IMG/VR virus record: IMGVR_UViG_3300024520_000105
Span: 1-51,052 of that record
DNA: 51,052 nucleotides
Source: a virus
Direction: 5' to 3' (one strand)
Shown here: positions 1 to 8,036 of the stretch, piece after piece
How positions within the stretch are numbered: position 1 is the stretch's first letter
Layout: every line of letters starts with the position of its first letter
Position numbers and translations under genes: made by a program
Notes under the pieces: model-generated
What the model was told of the DNA's origin: nothing
Seen by the model: only the letters and a program-made list of their open reading frames with translations
Databases searched by the model: none

Positions 1-218
1 ACGGGTAGCCGTCATAGCCAGTAGGTCTATTGCTATAGGCGTTAATGGTTAGGGACGCAGGGTCGCTTAGAAACCATATGCTTGCCTCTGAGGGTATGTG
101 GGTGGCGATTTGGCCTGCCCATGCCTGTCCACGCTCTCTGTCGCCCTCTACGGTGAAACTGAAGGGGGCTGTTCGTTCAACTCGGCCCTTAACCTCGTAT
201 GGGCGTAAGGATGCCCCA
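1..218. repeat. Terminal redundancy, left copy (closes the circle)
   Basis: This stretch equals 50835-51052 except at four positions (2, 70, 71 and 92 in left-copy coordinates). All four are transitions and all are synonymous in the minus-strand gene that spans the join. Joining the copies restores one intact 374-codon frame, so the molecule was assembled as a circle. Whether virion DNA has physical terminal repeats, cohesive ends or circular permutation cannot be told from this. Confidence 0.9.
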
Positions 219-919
219 AAGATATTGGTAGTCCATGCCGTATTGTCCCATGCACTAACTTGGGCTACCCGTCCACTTGCCTCATTGTCTTGGCCTAGCA
301 CGAATCCCGTAACAGTCACTAGCGTATCCTTGAAACTTGTGTTGGTGGCGAATACATCATATGGCGAACTCTGACCCAAACCACGCTCCTGAAAGGTAAC
401 GTCCAACTCGCTATACATCTTCTGTAGGTCCTCAAACACCCATGGGCCTATAATATCGCCTGCCTCTATGGTCCCTGTGCCCCCACCATTCACAGCCCAA
501 TACATAGAGTCATTGTAGTTGGTCCATACATCCCCACCGTCAGGGTCCCATTGTGTGGCCCTTCTCATAAAGTCTACGCCAGCCCTAGCCTGTAGCCCTG
601 TCCATGTAAAGGTCATATTGGGCAAGTCAGCGTTAGTCCCGCCCGTATCTACAGCAGCCCAATCTAGGAAGCTAGTACAGTTGCGTGACAGGAACTGCTG
701 TATGGGTTTCCAGAAGTTAGTGCCCTGTATGTCATCGCCAGCGAGTATGGTGGCTATGCCGTTAGAGCCTATAGCCGTAGCATGCTCATTGTACGTAATC
801 GTGAACTCATTGACTACGTTAGACGCCTGCCACTCTACGCCATTGGTTATGGACGTATAGCTTGCAGCACTTGATGTCATTGCTGTTGCCATGACTATAC
901 TGATAATCCTCTTAAGCAT
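1..919 (-). CDS. Exported virion-type protein, N-terminal part (runs off window start)
   Basis: The frame starts at an ATG at 919 and stays open to position 1. It continues without a break in the copy at the other end of the window (stop at 50632-50634), giving a 373-aa protein once the 218-bp overlap is removed. The N-terminus MLKRIISIVMATAMTSSAA reads as a Sec signal peptide: basic start, hydrophobic core, Ala-x-Ala-like cleavage. The rest is rich in Thr, Asn, Trp and Gly and looks beta-structured, with no domain I recognise. It follows another exported protein by 7 bp in the late operon and precedes the 493-aa coiled-coil protein. A fibre, spike or surface component is an inference from position and composition. 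Confidence 0.8.
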   Translation of the reverse strand, partial: MLKRIISIVMATAMTSSAASYTSITNGVEWQASNVVNEFTITYNEHATAIGSNGIATILAGDDIQGTNFWKPIQQFLSRNCTSFLDWAAVDTGGTNADLPNMTFTWTGLQARAGVDFMRRATQWDPDGGDVWTNYNDSMYWAVNGGGTGTIEAGDIIGPWVFEDLQKMYSELDVTFQERGLGQSSPYDVFATNTSFKDTLVTVTGFVLGQDNEASGRVAQVSAWDNTAWTTNIFGASLRPYEVKGRVERTAPFSFTVEGDRERGQAWAGQIATHIPSEASIWFLSDPASLTINAYSNRPTGYDGYP

Positions 920-926
920 CTCATCT

Positions 927-1244
927 CTAATTGTGCGCACGAACGAAGTCGAAAAGTAGCACCCCATTCGTTCCTAGTTGCAAAACTGTGTATGTGACCG
1001 TGGCTGCGGGCAATCCGCCCCCCGTCTTAACGTACTCTACAATAACTGACGATTCCGGCCAACCTGACGACCAATCATCACTCTCGCCACCGTCTTCAGC
1101 GTCGTCAAGCTGCGTCTCAAGCTCGGTTATGCGTGTCTCTAGTGCCTTGGCGTGGGCAATCAATTCCGCAATAACCGCCTCCTCATCCTGCCCGAAGCAA
1201 ACGCTTGCACACACAATCAAAAGCAGTATTAGCCAAGCTCTCAT
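927..1244 (-). CDS. Small exported coiled-coil protein
   Basis: A 105-aa protein beginning MRAWLILLLIVCASVCFG, a clear signal peptide with likely cleavage before Gln-Asp-Glu-Glu. Residues about 25-50 form a short predicted coiled coil (regular Leu/Ile/Ala spacing among Glu and Lys), followed by an acidic Gly/Ser linker and a C-terminal beta-rich part. I chose the ATG at 1244 because it overlaps the stop of the 711-aa gene (ATGA); a GTG four codons upstream is also in frame. A trimeric coiled-coil surface protein would fit, but the function is unknown. Confidence 0.75.
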   Translation of the reverse strand: MRAWLILLLIVCASVCFGQDEEAVIAELIAHAKALETRITELETQLDDAEDGGESDDWSSGWPESSVIVEYVKTGGGLPAATVTYTVLQLGTNGVLLFDFVRAHN

Positions 1245-3376
1245 TCGTTTGCCCACGTTCCTAAATCAGACGACTCGACCCTTGTTGTGCGCCACTTCCT
1301 ATCACCAATCCTGTCAACCTTAGTGCCCTGCTCTGATACACCGCCCATAGCAGCTGAAGCCGAATCAGAGTCTGCATGGTACGACACAGACTTTAACCAA
1401 GTGAACACTCGCACTTGGTCTATGGCGTCATTGGTGGGGCTTTGCCTGTATTTCCTAGTATTGAAAAGGTTTGTCTGTGTGCCTGTATCGGGGGGCCATG
1501 CGGTGTTGCCGCTAGTCACGTCAGGTATGTACGTCTTTCGGACCACTACATAGGAGCCGTTGGCCTGCAGGTTCTGGTCTATGCTGAATAACTGGTGGTT
1601 AGTAGGCGAAGGAATGCTGGACTGGTACATATCTGTCTGGTTGGTGAAAGCGTCAGAATAAAGCACCTGCGAGTTGGTGGCCGTTAGATGATACCACTCT
1701 ATAGTCTCTGCCTCGTTGCGCTTGCCCCTGCCAGCCTCAAACCTACGCTTAACAAACAGATTAGTACCCCTAGCCAGCGTCTCTTGCGACCTCAGACTAG
1801 CACTACCGTCCTTGTTGTCGCTCACTCTCAGGCTATCCTGAAACCACCCATTAACAGGCTGCCACGCATCCCTGACGCTCTCTATGGCCCCTATAGGTAT
1901 CCCATCGGCCCCTACGATATGCTGCCTGTCCCTGCCATTTGTCCCGCCCCCTATGTCTACATTGATATGGGCGTAGGTATTGGTGGTCAGCAATGACGTA
2001 CCGCTAAGGTTGGCCCACGTATTCGTATGATAGGTGAATACAACTGTATACAGCCCATTAGCGTCTATATCGCTGCTCTTGTCTATGAGCTTATAGGTGC
2101 TAGGCACCGTATCGGTCAGGCTGGCCGCTGCCGTCTTGGTGTAGTTTCTATACACTGAGCGTTTGACCGCATTGGTGCCAAACTCCCACCCTAAAGGATT
2201 GAGGCCGCGCTCACCGTCCAGAGCATCCGTCCCAGTGGTTGCCGCTTCGACTACCCGTTTAAGGGTTGTTTGACGAAGTGCCACACTGCCATCTCCGTTA
2301 TCGGTTACGGCAGCCTCAATAACATTGTATTCGCTAGAATCAGTAAACCCGCTCACAGCGTTGATTGCCTGTGTAGAGTCTATTATCTGTATGCCTTCCC
2401 AAGTCTTGACCCTAGATTCCCCATCCCTTGTACGGTTCCTGTAGGTAATCTCATTGTACGTAGTATTGGTATTACCACTCCATACGTTCCATACATTGGA
2501 CCTAAAGGCCACAGCAAACGTAGCACTGTTGTCCTTCTGTATCTTCCAATGCCTGTCTGAGTATGTCCAGCCTGGTGCGTTGCTTGACACCAACTGGGCG
2601 TCAGTAATGGTGCGCATCACATTGGTCTGCGTCTGCACGTCAGGCGAGATATTGTCCCATATCAGCCCTAAGTTCCGCCCCTCACCCGTCTCAAACCCAA
2701 ATAGCTTAAGTATCTCATGGTCCTCTGTGAGCCTATGGGGCAGACTAGCCAAATCCCCAGCATTGGTCACTAAGGACACTTTACCCAATGTCCTAGAAAT
2801 CTCTATGGCAGCATCATCTAATCTCTTGCTGCTTATCTCGGCTACAACAAATGTGCCCGTATACGTCTGTGCATCAGCAACGGGGTTGGTTACAACAGTA
2901 GCGTCGTTTAGGGAGACGAGTAGGGTGTCTGCGGACTGGGGGTCTACATACGGCCAGAACTGCCTAAAACGGAAGCCTGACGTTTTTGGGTCGCCTACCG
3001 CCTCTCCTAAACGCGCTTCTGAGTCTGGTAAGGAGGTAGCCAAACCAAACTGCAAATGCTCAATAAGTTGCCCATCGCCTGTCTTCCCTCTCTGTATCTC
3101 TACAGAAGATATACGCCATAAACCAGCATATACCCTTTGGTCTGCTTTGGGGTTTGTCTCTGTACGCCTAGCCCTTACGTCTGCTGCCACGTCCTCTAGG
3201 AACCTGTTAGGCACAGCCTTCCAGAACCTAGTCAAGAACCTGTCGCTCTCTAGTGACTTAGCACTAGACGACTTTACCAGTATGGCATTACGCTCATTCA
3301 ACAGAACGCCAATGTTATACTCAGCCCCTAGAGCAGTCGTAGCCAACAACAGTAATACTAGAGCCAAACGCTTCAC
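1241..3376 (-). CDS. Large exported beta-rich protein (candidate spike or fibre)
   Basis: A 711-aa protein with the N-terminus MKRLALVLLLLATTALG followed by Ala-Glu-Tyr, a textbook Sec signal peptide. The mature part is rich in Thr, Asn, Ser and aromatic residues and contains recurring phrases of the type Asp-Asn-x-Asp-Gly-Ser-x-x-Leu-Arg (twice, around residues 355-365 and 525-535), which hints at internal repetition. The start is GTG and shares one base with the stop of the 120-aa connector-like gene, so the two are translationally coupled. The position next to connector genes suggests a virion or adsorption protein; the signal peptide makes the route to the virion unusual. No family recognised. 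Confidence 0.85.
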   Translation of the reverse strand: MKRLALVLLLLATTALGAEYNIGVLLNERNAILVKSSSAKSLESDRFLTRFWKAVPNRFLEDVAADVRARRTETNPKADQRVYAGLWRISSVEIQRGKTGDGQLIEHLQFGLATSLPDSEARLGEAVGDPKTSGFRFRQFWPYVDPQSADTLLVSLNDATVVTNPVADAQTYTGTFVVAEISSKRLDDAAIEISRTLGKVSLVTNAGDLASLPHRLTEDHEILKLFGFETGEGRNLGLIWDNISPDVQTQTNVMRTITDAQLVSSNAPGWTYSDRHWKIQKDNSATFAVAFRSNVWNVWSGNTNTTYNEITYRNRTRDGESRVKTWEGIQIIDSTQAINAVSGFTDSSEYNVIEAAVTDNGDGSVALRQTTLKRVVEAATTGTDALDGERGLNPLGWEFGTNAVKRSVYRNYTKTAAASLTDTVPSTYKLIDKSSDIDANGLYTVVFTYHTNTWANLSGTSLLTTNTYAHINVDIGGGTNGRDRQHIVGADGIPIGAIESVRDAWQPVNGWFQDSLRVSDNKDGSASLRSQETLARGTNLFVKRRFEAGRGKRNEAETIEWYHLTATNSQVLYSDAFTNQTDMYQSSIPSPTNHQLFSIDQNLQANGSYVVVRKTYIPDVTSGNTAWPPDTGTQTNLFNTRKYRQSPTNDAIDQVRVFTWLKSVSYHADSDSASAAMGGVSEQGTKVDRIGDRKWRTTRVESSDLGTWANE

Positions 3377-3738
3377 TATGACATATCCCCCCGTACACCT
3401 CTAGGAGTCTGGGACGCCCTATACTTGCGCCTAACCTGATTCAGCTTCCTATCGTACCTAGCCTCTATAGCAGGCAGGCTTTCTATGGTGTACTGTGCTT
3501 CGCCCTGAATGTAGAAATCCATGCCGATAGACAAGGTGTTCTCATACAGTTGGGCGTCCAAAGGTATCTCAGCTTCTACGCTGTCTATGCGTGTAGTGCC
3601 TACACCTATCCTGTTCTCAAAGTCGTCAAGGACTGAGTTGCCCGAATCTATGACAAGCTGTTGAAAGGTAGGAGACTCGGCTGACGCACCATACTTGCGG
3701 GCCTTCCTGTCTAGGAGGTCATGGAACTCGATACCCAT
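3376..3738 (-). CDS. Candidate head-tail connector protein
   Basis: A 120-aa soluble protein, mostly predicted helical, with no signal peptide, although genes with signal peptides flank it on both sides. It contains Phe-Gln-Gln-Leu-Val-Ile-Asp followed by Asn-Ser-Val-Leu-Asp-Asp-Phe, reminiscent of the small helical adaptor (gp6/gp16-type) proteins that sit below the portal. The assignment rests on size, helical character and location downstream of the capsid gene, so it is an inference. Its stop overlaps the GTG of the 711-aa gene. Confidence 0.6.
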   Translation of the reverse strand: MGIEFHDLLDRKARKYGASAESPTFQQLVIDSGNSVLDDFENRIGVGTTRIDSVEAEIPLDAQLYENTLSIGMDFYIQGEAQYTIESLPAIEARYDRKLNQVRRKYRASQTPRGVRGDMS

Positions 3739-3747
3739 TGTAGCCCC

Positions 3748-4176
3748 CTATTCTTTAGCAAATATGACTGTAGCCTTTACTGTGCTGTTGGTTGCTGTAG
3801 CCGCATAGGACTTCAGTATAACCTTCTCGTCATACATCACGTATCGCCCGCCAACACCATTGGTGATGAACGTGCTATTAGCAGTGATATTATCAGCAGA
3901 ATACAGCGTTCTCTCAGGCCAACCTATATCAACCACATTGGTCGTCACTATGTCCACGTCTACAGTGTTCACACCCGTAACCTGAATGTAAATCATCTCA
4001 ACGAAGCCACGCACCTTTGAGCTAGTGACAGCATCAACGGCTTGTGTGAACGAGCCAATGCTAACATCCGTTAGCTTCAATACGGGCGCAACTGAGGTCA
4101 AAGAACTCTTCGGCCCAGCCATGCTACATGTAACAGCCAGCAAGCTTATAATCAGAGTTTCTATTATTTTCTTCAT
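3748..4176 (-). CDS. Exported small beta-rich protein
   Basis: A 142-aa protein beginning MKKIIETLIISLLAVTCSMA and then Gly-Pro-Lys, a strong signal peptide. The mature part alternates hydrophobic and Thr/Val/Ser residues as in a beta sandwich. It sits between a membrane-anchored protein and the connector-like gene in the late operon, preceded by an AGAAGAT ribosome-binding sequence. Function unknown; part of the exported late-protein set. Confidence 0.75.
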   Translation of the reverse strand: MKKIIETLIISLLAVTCSMAGPKSSLTSVAPVLKLTDVSIGSFTQAVDAVTSSKVRGFVEMIYIQVTGVNTVDVDIVTTNVVDIGWPERTLYSADNITANSTFITNGVGGRYVMYDEKVILKSYAATATNSTVKATVIFAKE

Positions 4177-4184
4177 ATCTTCTC

Positions 4185-4226
4185 CAAGTAGCCTGGGGGC
4201 GGATTACACCCCCAAGCTATAGCTTG
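4185..4226 (-). other. Intergenic hairpin and 14-bp palindrome
   Basis: Just after the stop of the membrane-anchored gene, the minus strand carries a perfect palindrome CAAGCTATAGCTTG (4213-4226), then a G5/C5 hairpin around 4193-4212. There is no U-run, so it looks more like an RNA-processing or stabilising structure, or a weak pause site, than an intrinsic terminator. Confidence 0.4.
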
Positions 4227-4227
4227 T

Positions 4228-5100
4228 TTAGTTGTCACCTACATTCTTGCCATTGATAACAATAGTACCATTGACGAAGTTAGTTGTGACCTCTGTGAAT
4301 GCACTACCTGCAGCAGCATCTACCACGCAGTTAAGCGAGACAGTGATACCTGAAGCAGTGCCGTCGAGGACCAAGTTTCCTGTAGTCGAAACGGTGTCAT
4401 ACACGTTAGTGACCTGTATTGGCGTGTTGGTTGAGGCAAAGTTAATCTCTGTGCCACTCAACGCACCAAACCCAGACGCAGCAGAACTACCAACACCAAA
4501 CGTCCACTTGTTAGTGGCGTCCATGTAGATGTTGGTTGCGTTAAGCGTCAGGTCATTGACAACAGTACCGTCAAAATTCCATAAACCTTCTGGAAGATTG
4601 AGCAACACTACGCTGCCAATAGCATTAGTCGTATCGTCTGCCGCAGGCGTCATCACTATCGGAGTGAGTGCCAGCGTCATCGTTATTGTCTTGTTGCCGT
4701 TCTCGGCATAGGTCAGTGCAACCGTAGACTGAGCGTTGGTTCCGCTACCAGAGCCATCAGTGCCAACAGTCGTGCCACTAGCGAATACGCCAGCGTCTAC
4801 CGTCAGGGTGATGTCGCCAGTACGGGATGTCTGCTCAAACTTAGCAGTGCCTGTACCTTGACTAAGGTCAAACAGTTCTGCGCCATAAGCAATAACCGAC
4901 AAGCCAATAACGGCTATAACGGCCAATATGCCTATACGTGCTGAACCAACTTCGCCTTTCTTCTTGCCGTCACTAGGACGCCCAAGATGAGATTCGGCGA
5001 ACCGACCCCAGTTTTCCTGCATCCTGCGTACTACTGCACACAGGTTATCTACTTTCTTCTCAAGCTCTTCTACAGAGCTAACTTTTTCTTTCGCTGCCAT
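4228..5100 (-). CDS. Membrane-anchored protein: coiled coil, one TM segment, beta domain
   Basis: A 290-aa protein with three visible parts. Residues 1-40 are a charged coiled coil (Val-Glu-Glu-Leu-Glu-Lys-Lys-Val-Asp-Asn). A single hydrophobic segment (Ile-Gly-Ile-Leu-Ala-Val-Ile-Ala-Val-Ile-Gly-Leu) lies near 55-75. A long Thr/Gly/Asn-rich beta region with many Val-Thr-Leu strands follows. This is the arrangement of a type II membrane protein with its C-terminal domain outside. I chose the ATG at 5100 because GGAGG lies 8 nt upstream; an ATG two codons earlier is too close to it. It directly follows the capsid gene. Function unknown. Confidence 0.8.
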   Translation of the reverse strand: MAAKEKVSSVEELEKKVDNLCAVVRRMQENWGRFAESHLGRPSDGKKKGEVGSARIGILAVIAVIGLSVIAYGAELFDLSQGTGTAKFEQTSRTGDITLTVDAGVFASGTTVGTDGSGSGTNAQSTVALTYAENGNKTITMTLALTPIVMTPAADDTTNAIGSVVLLNLPEGLWNFDGTVVNDLTLNATNIYMDATNKWTFGVGSSAASGFGALSGTEINFASTNTPIQVTNVYDTVSTTGNLVLDGTASGITVSLNCVVDAAAGSAFTEVTTNFVNGTIVINGKNVGDN

Positions 5101-5129
5101 TATCATGGCCTCCTCTTAGTTAGAGGGTG

Positions 5130-5161
5130 AGGCGGGGCTAAGGTCAGCCCCAACCCCGCCT
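5130..5161 (-). other. Strong GC hairpin downstream of the capsid gene
   Basis: On the minus strand AGGC...GCCT and GGGGCT...AGCCCC form a two-part stem with a GACCTT loop just after the capsid stop codon. No U-run follows. It may protect the 3' end of an abundant capsid mRNA or partly attenuate transcription; this is inferred from structure only. Confidence 0.45.
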
Positions 5162-5171
5162 TTAATTACCC

Positions 5172-6125
5172 TTATGCACCCGCGTTGCCGCGAATTGAAT
5201 GCGGCCTGTCCGCACCCGTAACATATACCATCCTCATGCGGGTTGCCCACACATCAGGATTACCAGCCACGTCAAACGACTGGCTCTCAGGGCGTTTGCC
5301 CCAGTACCAGAACAGTTCGTACAGGCTGTCTTTCGGACCGCTACCGAAGTAAGCAGTCGTGCTTGTCAGATAATCCCAAACTCTGTAGCTCAGGTTGTAT
5401 TCCGTGAGGAAGTTCTTATCGTTCAAAGCAGAACCAGGCTTCTGTGCAGAACCCAGCTCAGTGATTGCCGTATCTTCCAAGTCAGGAGGAATGATTACCT
5501 GCTGCATATGGATAGGGCGCACACGTCCACGCTCATTCGTATTCTTTCTGAAGTTAAGGCGCATAGTACCAACAGAACTCTGAGTCAGGCTAGAAGCCGT
5601 TTCCTCGTTGCCCCAAGTACCAGCAGCAGTATCTTCGCGATTACGGTCCGAATCAACCAGATTCATGCCATCAGCACAAACCCAAGCTACGGTAGTAGCA
5701 AAAGCTGTGTTGAACGGCAAAGCCGCGTAAAGTTCAATGGTGTCGCGAGCAGACTGATTAAGGTCAGCCATGCGCTTGTCGATAACATTGAACATGTCAG
5801 TTTCTCTAAGGCGTCTTTCAACCTGTATAGCCAGTCGATAAACTTCTGGCGTATAGCTGTTGTCGAAACCTTGGATTTTGTTAGCAAGAGGCATTGAATC
5901 AACATCACGGTTCTTAGGTGCAATACCTGTGCTTGTGATGTATGAATGTCTCTCTGTGTCTTTGTCTGTGTCACGCTGCTGCCAGAAGTCCAATCCTTGG
6001 ATTGGTTCCTGCCATGTGCGTTCTTTCACAAACGCGAATCTCTCGTCCAGCACATCCCCGAAGTTTTCCTTCATTAGGGTGCCAGGAGCCGAGAAATAAT
6101 TGGTAAGTGCAGATGCAGTTGCCAT
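5172..6125 (-). CDS. Major capsid protein
   Basis: A 317-aa protein without signal peptide or membrane segment. It follows scaffold and decoration-like genes in the usual portal, scaffold, capsid order. Length and mixed alpha/beta composition fit an HK97-fold capsid subunit. Visible stretches include a long helical part near residues 95-130 (Val-Tyr-Arg-Leu-Ala-Ile-Gln-Val-Glu-Arg-Arg-Leu-Arg-Glu) and a C-terminal Met-Arg-Met-Val-Tyr-Val strand. No N-terminal delta-like extension is obvious; scaffolding is supplied by the separate gene upstream. The ribosome-binding site GGAGATAG precedes the ATG. The call relies mainly on gene order and size. Confidence 0.8.
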   Translation of the reverse strand: MATASALTNYFSAPGTLMKENFGDVLDERFAFVKERTWQEPIQGLDFWQQRDTDKDTERHSYITSTGIAPKNRDVDSMPLANKIQGFDNSYTPEVYRLAIQVERRLRETDMFNVIDKRMADLNQSARDTIELYAALPFNTAFATTVAWVCADGMNLVDSDRNREDTAAGTWGNEETASSLTQSSVGTMRLNFRKNTNERGRVRPIHMQQVIIPPDLEDTAITELGSAQKPGSALNDKNFLTEYNLSYRVWDYLTSTTAYFGSGPKDSLYELFWYWGKRPESQSFDVAGNPDVWATRMRMVYVTGADRPHSIRGNAGA

Positions 6126-6141
6126 TTTCTATCTCCTTAGC

Positions 6142-6636
6142 TTACGCTGGTGCGGCTTCAAGTGCCACTGTCAGAATCTTGCAGTGTACCTTAGCCTTCG
6201 TATCGCTGTTGTTATACTCTGCTGGCGAGAAATCCCCACCGAGAGCTACTATTTCGAGCGCGTCGTTGCCAGTATCACCGACATCAACAGTACACACGTT
6301 AGACGTAACGTCTAGCGCATAGAACTGACCGCGATTCGAAACAGTTACTGAGCCGTCAAGCTCGTTCATTTCAAAGATGGTGTCTCTAGTAATGAGTCCA
6401 ACTTCGATGTCCGTCGTGCTGTTCCCTGGGTCTGTCTGGTCCGCAAGAGCGAGAAACTTGATTCCGCCCGTACCAGAAGCTGCATCAGACGCACAAGCCT
6501 TCAAAAGACCATTAGTGTCCAAAAACAGAAACTGTCCAGCCTTCCAAGACTGACCGCTGAGAATAGCATATGTACCCGTAGGCATGGCGGTTCCTTTACC
6601 GACCACTTCTGGGTTTACTGCTACCAATGTTGCCAT
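6142..6636 (-). CDS. Candidate capsid decoration protein
   Basis: A 164-aa protein of small beta-rich composition (Gly, Thr, Val, Asp) placed directly upstream of the capsid gene. Phrases such as Ala-Gly-Gln-Phe-Leu-Phe-Leu-Asp-Thr-Asn-Gly-Leu and Ser-Asn-Arg-Gly-Gln-Phe-Tyr-Ala-Leu resemble the repeated strands of head-stabilising proteins. The assignment comes from position and composition; no catalytic motif is seen. Confidence 0.6.
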   Translation of the reverse strand: MATLVAVNPEVVGKGTAMPTGTYAILSGQSWKAGQFLFLDTNGLLKACASDAASGTGGIKFLALADQTDPGNSTTDIEVGLITRDTIFEMNELDGSVTVSNRGQFYALDVTSNVCTVDVGDTGNDALEIVALGGDFSPAEYNNSDTKAKVHCKILTVALEAAPA

Positions 6637-6640
6637 TGTA

Positions 6641-7048
6641 TTATTCCTGTATTAAGCCATCGTACTGGTCACCCTGTCCAGTTTCGGCATCGTCAAGCTG
6701 CATCTCTGCAAGCTTGGCTGGGGCATCTCGGAACATGTCCGAAACTTCCTTTGGCCTCATCCATAAGGGGTCACCACCATGGCTGTATTGTTCCCTAGAA
6801 CCGCCCTCTTCTTTGGCGGCCTTCATTGCTGGCACGTAGCCCAAACGCTTAGAAGTATCACCAGACTCTCTAGGGCTGCGATAACAGAATGCCATTCCTG
6901 CGGCATCTGAACCAAGGGCTTCCCTCGCCTCTTCGACTATCGCTGCTCTGTCGTCTTTGTATACTTCCTGAATTATGTCAACCTCTGGTGCCTTCTTTCT
7001 AGGTCTGCCAGGGCCGCGCTTCTCTTTTGCGTTGTTTACTCTAGGCAT
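6641..7048 (-). CDS. Conserved-position hypothetical protein with AT-hook-like N-terminus
   Basis: A 135-aa protein beginning with a basic stretch that contains Arg-Gly-Pro-Gly-Arg-Pro-Arg-Lys-Lys, an AT-hook-like minor-groove binding motif, followed by an acidic helical part. It lies between scaffold and decoration genes. A head-assembly or DNA-associated role is possible but not shown. The ribosome-binding site GGGAGGGA is good. Confidence 0.65.
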   Translation of the reverse strand: MPRVNNAKEKRGPGRPRKKAPEVDIIQEVYKDDRAAIVEEAREALGSDAAGMAFCYRSPRESGDTSKRLGYVPAMKAAKEEGGSREQYSHGGDPLWMRPKEVSDMFRDAPAKLAEMQLDDAETGQGDQYDGLIQE

Positions 7049-7051
7049 GAC

Positions 7052-7780
7052 TTATCCCTCCCCTACAGTTATGACATTGGAATTGGTCCTATCGGGCCAT
7101 AGATTACGCGCTATCTCTTGCGCGACTTCTTTACGCTTCAGTGCTGGGTCCTCGACTGGGGGCGTAGAACGCCTACCAGTACCTGCGGGACTCAACTCGT
7201 CAGGCTCCAATGATGGGCTGCTACTCATAGATTTGCTATAAGTACGAGCAGCCTCTAACTGCTTTGATGGGGGTAGTGCCAAGAACCATCCCTCACCCGC
7301 TAATTGGGCAATGACTGGTTCAAGCTGTCTGCGCTCAGGACTTGTCCGGCTGTCTACATAGCTCGCTATGATTTGGTCCTTCTCTTCCTGTAACGCAACT
7401 ACTTCATCACGCATTTTCTTCATTTCAGCCGCCATCATCTGCTGAGTTGCCGCCAACGGATTATCGTCATATAACTCCGTCCAGTTGACTTCAGGCTCAG
7501 GTGTTGTTGGCTGGGCTAATAGTGCCTCTTTTACCCCTTGAAGTTTGGCAATCTCTTCTCTCATGCGTGATGTTTCGGCATGAAACTCTGACTGCTTCTC
7601 TTTAAGGGCCGTCTGCGTATCTTCAATACGCTTGAGGTCCACTTGTGCTGCCTCTGATGGAGTCCCAGTGGCTGGGGCATCTTCAGTAGCGGGCACGTCT
7701 TCCGTTTGACTGGTGGGCCGAGAATCCTCATGCGTTGGCATCAGGGTCGTTCCAGAATCAGTCTCAGGTACGTCTGCCAT
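7052..7780 (-). CDS. Capsid scaffolding protein
   Basis: A 242-aa, highly charged protein with a disordered Pro/Thr/Glu-rich N-terminus, two coiled-coil segments (about 50-85 and 105-140, for example Lys-Lys-Met-Arg-Asp-Glu-Val-Val-Ala-Leu-Gln-Glu-Glu-Lys) and a basic C-terminus. This is the typical make-up of a phage scaffold, which binds capsid subunits through its C-terminus. It lies between portal and capsid. The ATG at 7780 is preceded by AGGAGAAGG; an upstream in-frame start at 7843 has no such site and adds a Cys-rich tail that looks spurious. Confidence 0.8.
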   Translation of the reverse strand: MADVPETDSGTTLMPTHEDSRPTSQTEDVPATEDAPATGTPSEAAQVDLKRIEDTQTALKEKQSEFHAETSRMREEIAKLQGVKEALLAQPTTPEPEVNWTELYDDNPLAATQQMMAAEMKKMRDEVVALQEEKDQIIASYVDSRTSPERRQLEPVIAQLAGEGWFLALPPSKQLEAARTYSKSMSSSPSLEPDELSPAGTGRRSTPPVEDPALKRKEVAQEIARNLWPDRTNSNVITVGEG

Positions 7781-7799
7781 TGACCTTCTCCTACTTGTC

Positions 7800-8036
7800 T
7801 TATCTCTGTCGCAGACGGCTACGCAACTCGCGCAACCTATCAATCTGCTTCAATTCGCCTCTACAAACTGCCGTGTCCCTCTCTGACAAGTCCTCTCGTT
7901 TTAGTCGTTGAACCACGTCTTGTTCGACTTCGTTGAGGTACGGCAAAAATGCTTCATCCCATTCAGGAAGGCTTGCCAGGTGCTTTACACCGTCACAAAC
8001 CTTCTGGTCTTTTATCCTGTCAAAAACTGTCGTCAT
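7800..8036 (-). CDS. Hypothetical helical protein downstream of portal
   Basis: A 78-aa, charged, probably all-helical protein whose ATG overlaps the portal stop (ATGA), so it is co-translated with the portal. The Arg/Glu/Leu-rich C-terminal half suggests a coiled coil. Function unknown. Confidence 0.7.
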   Translation of the reverse strand: MTTVFDRIKDQKVCDGVKHLASLPEWDEAFLPYLNEVEQDVVQRLKREDLSERDTAVCRGELKQIDRLRELRSRLRQR

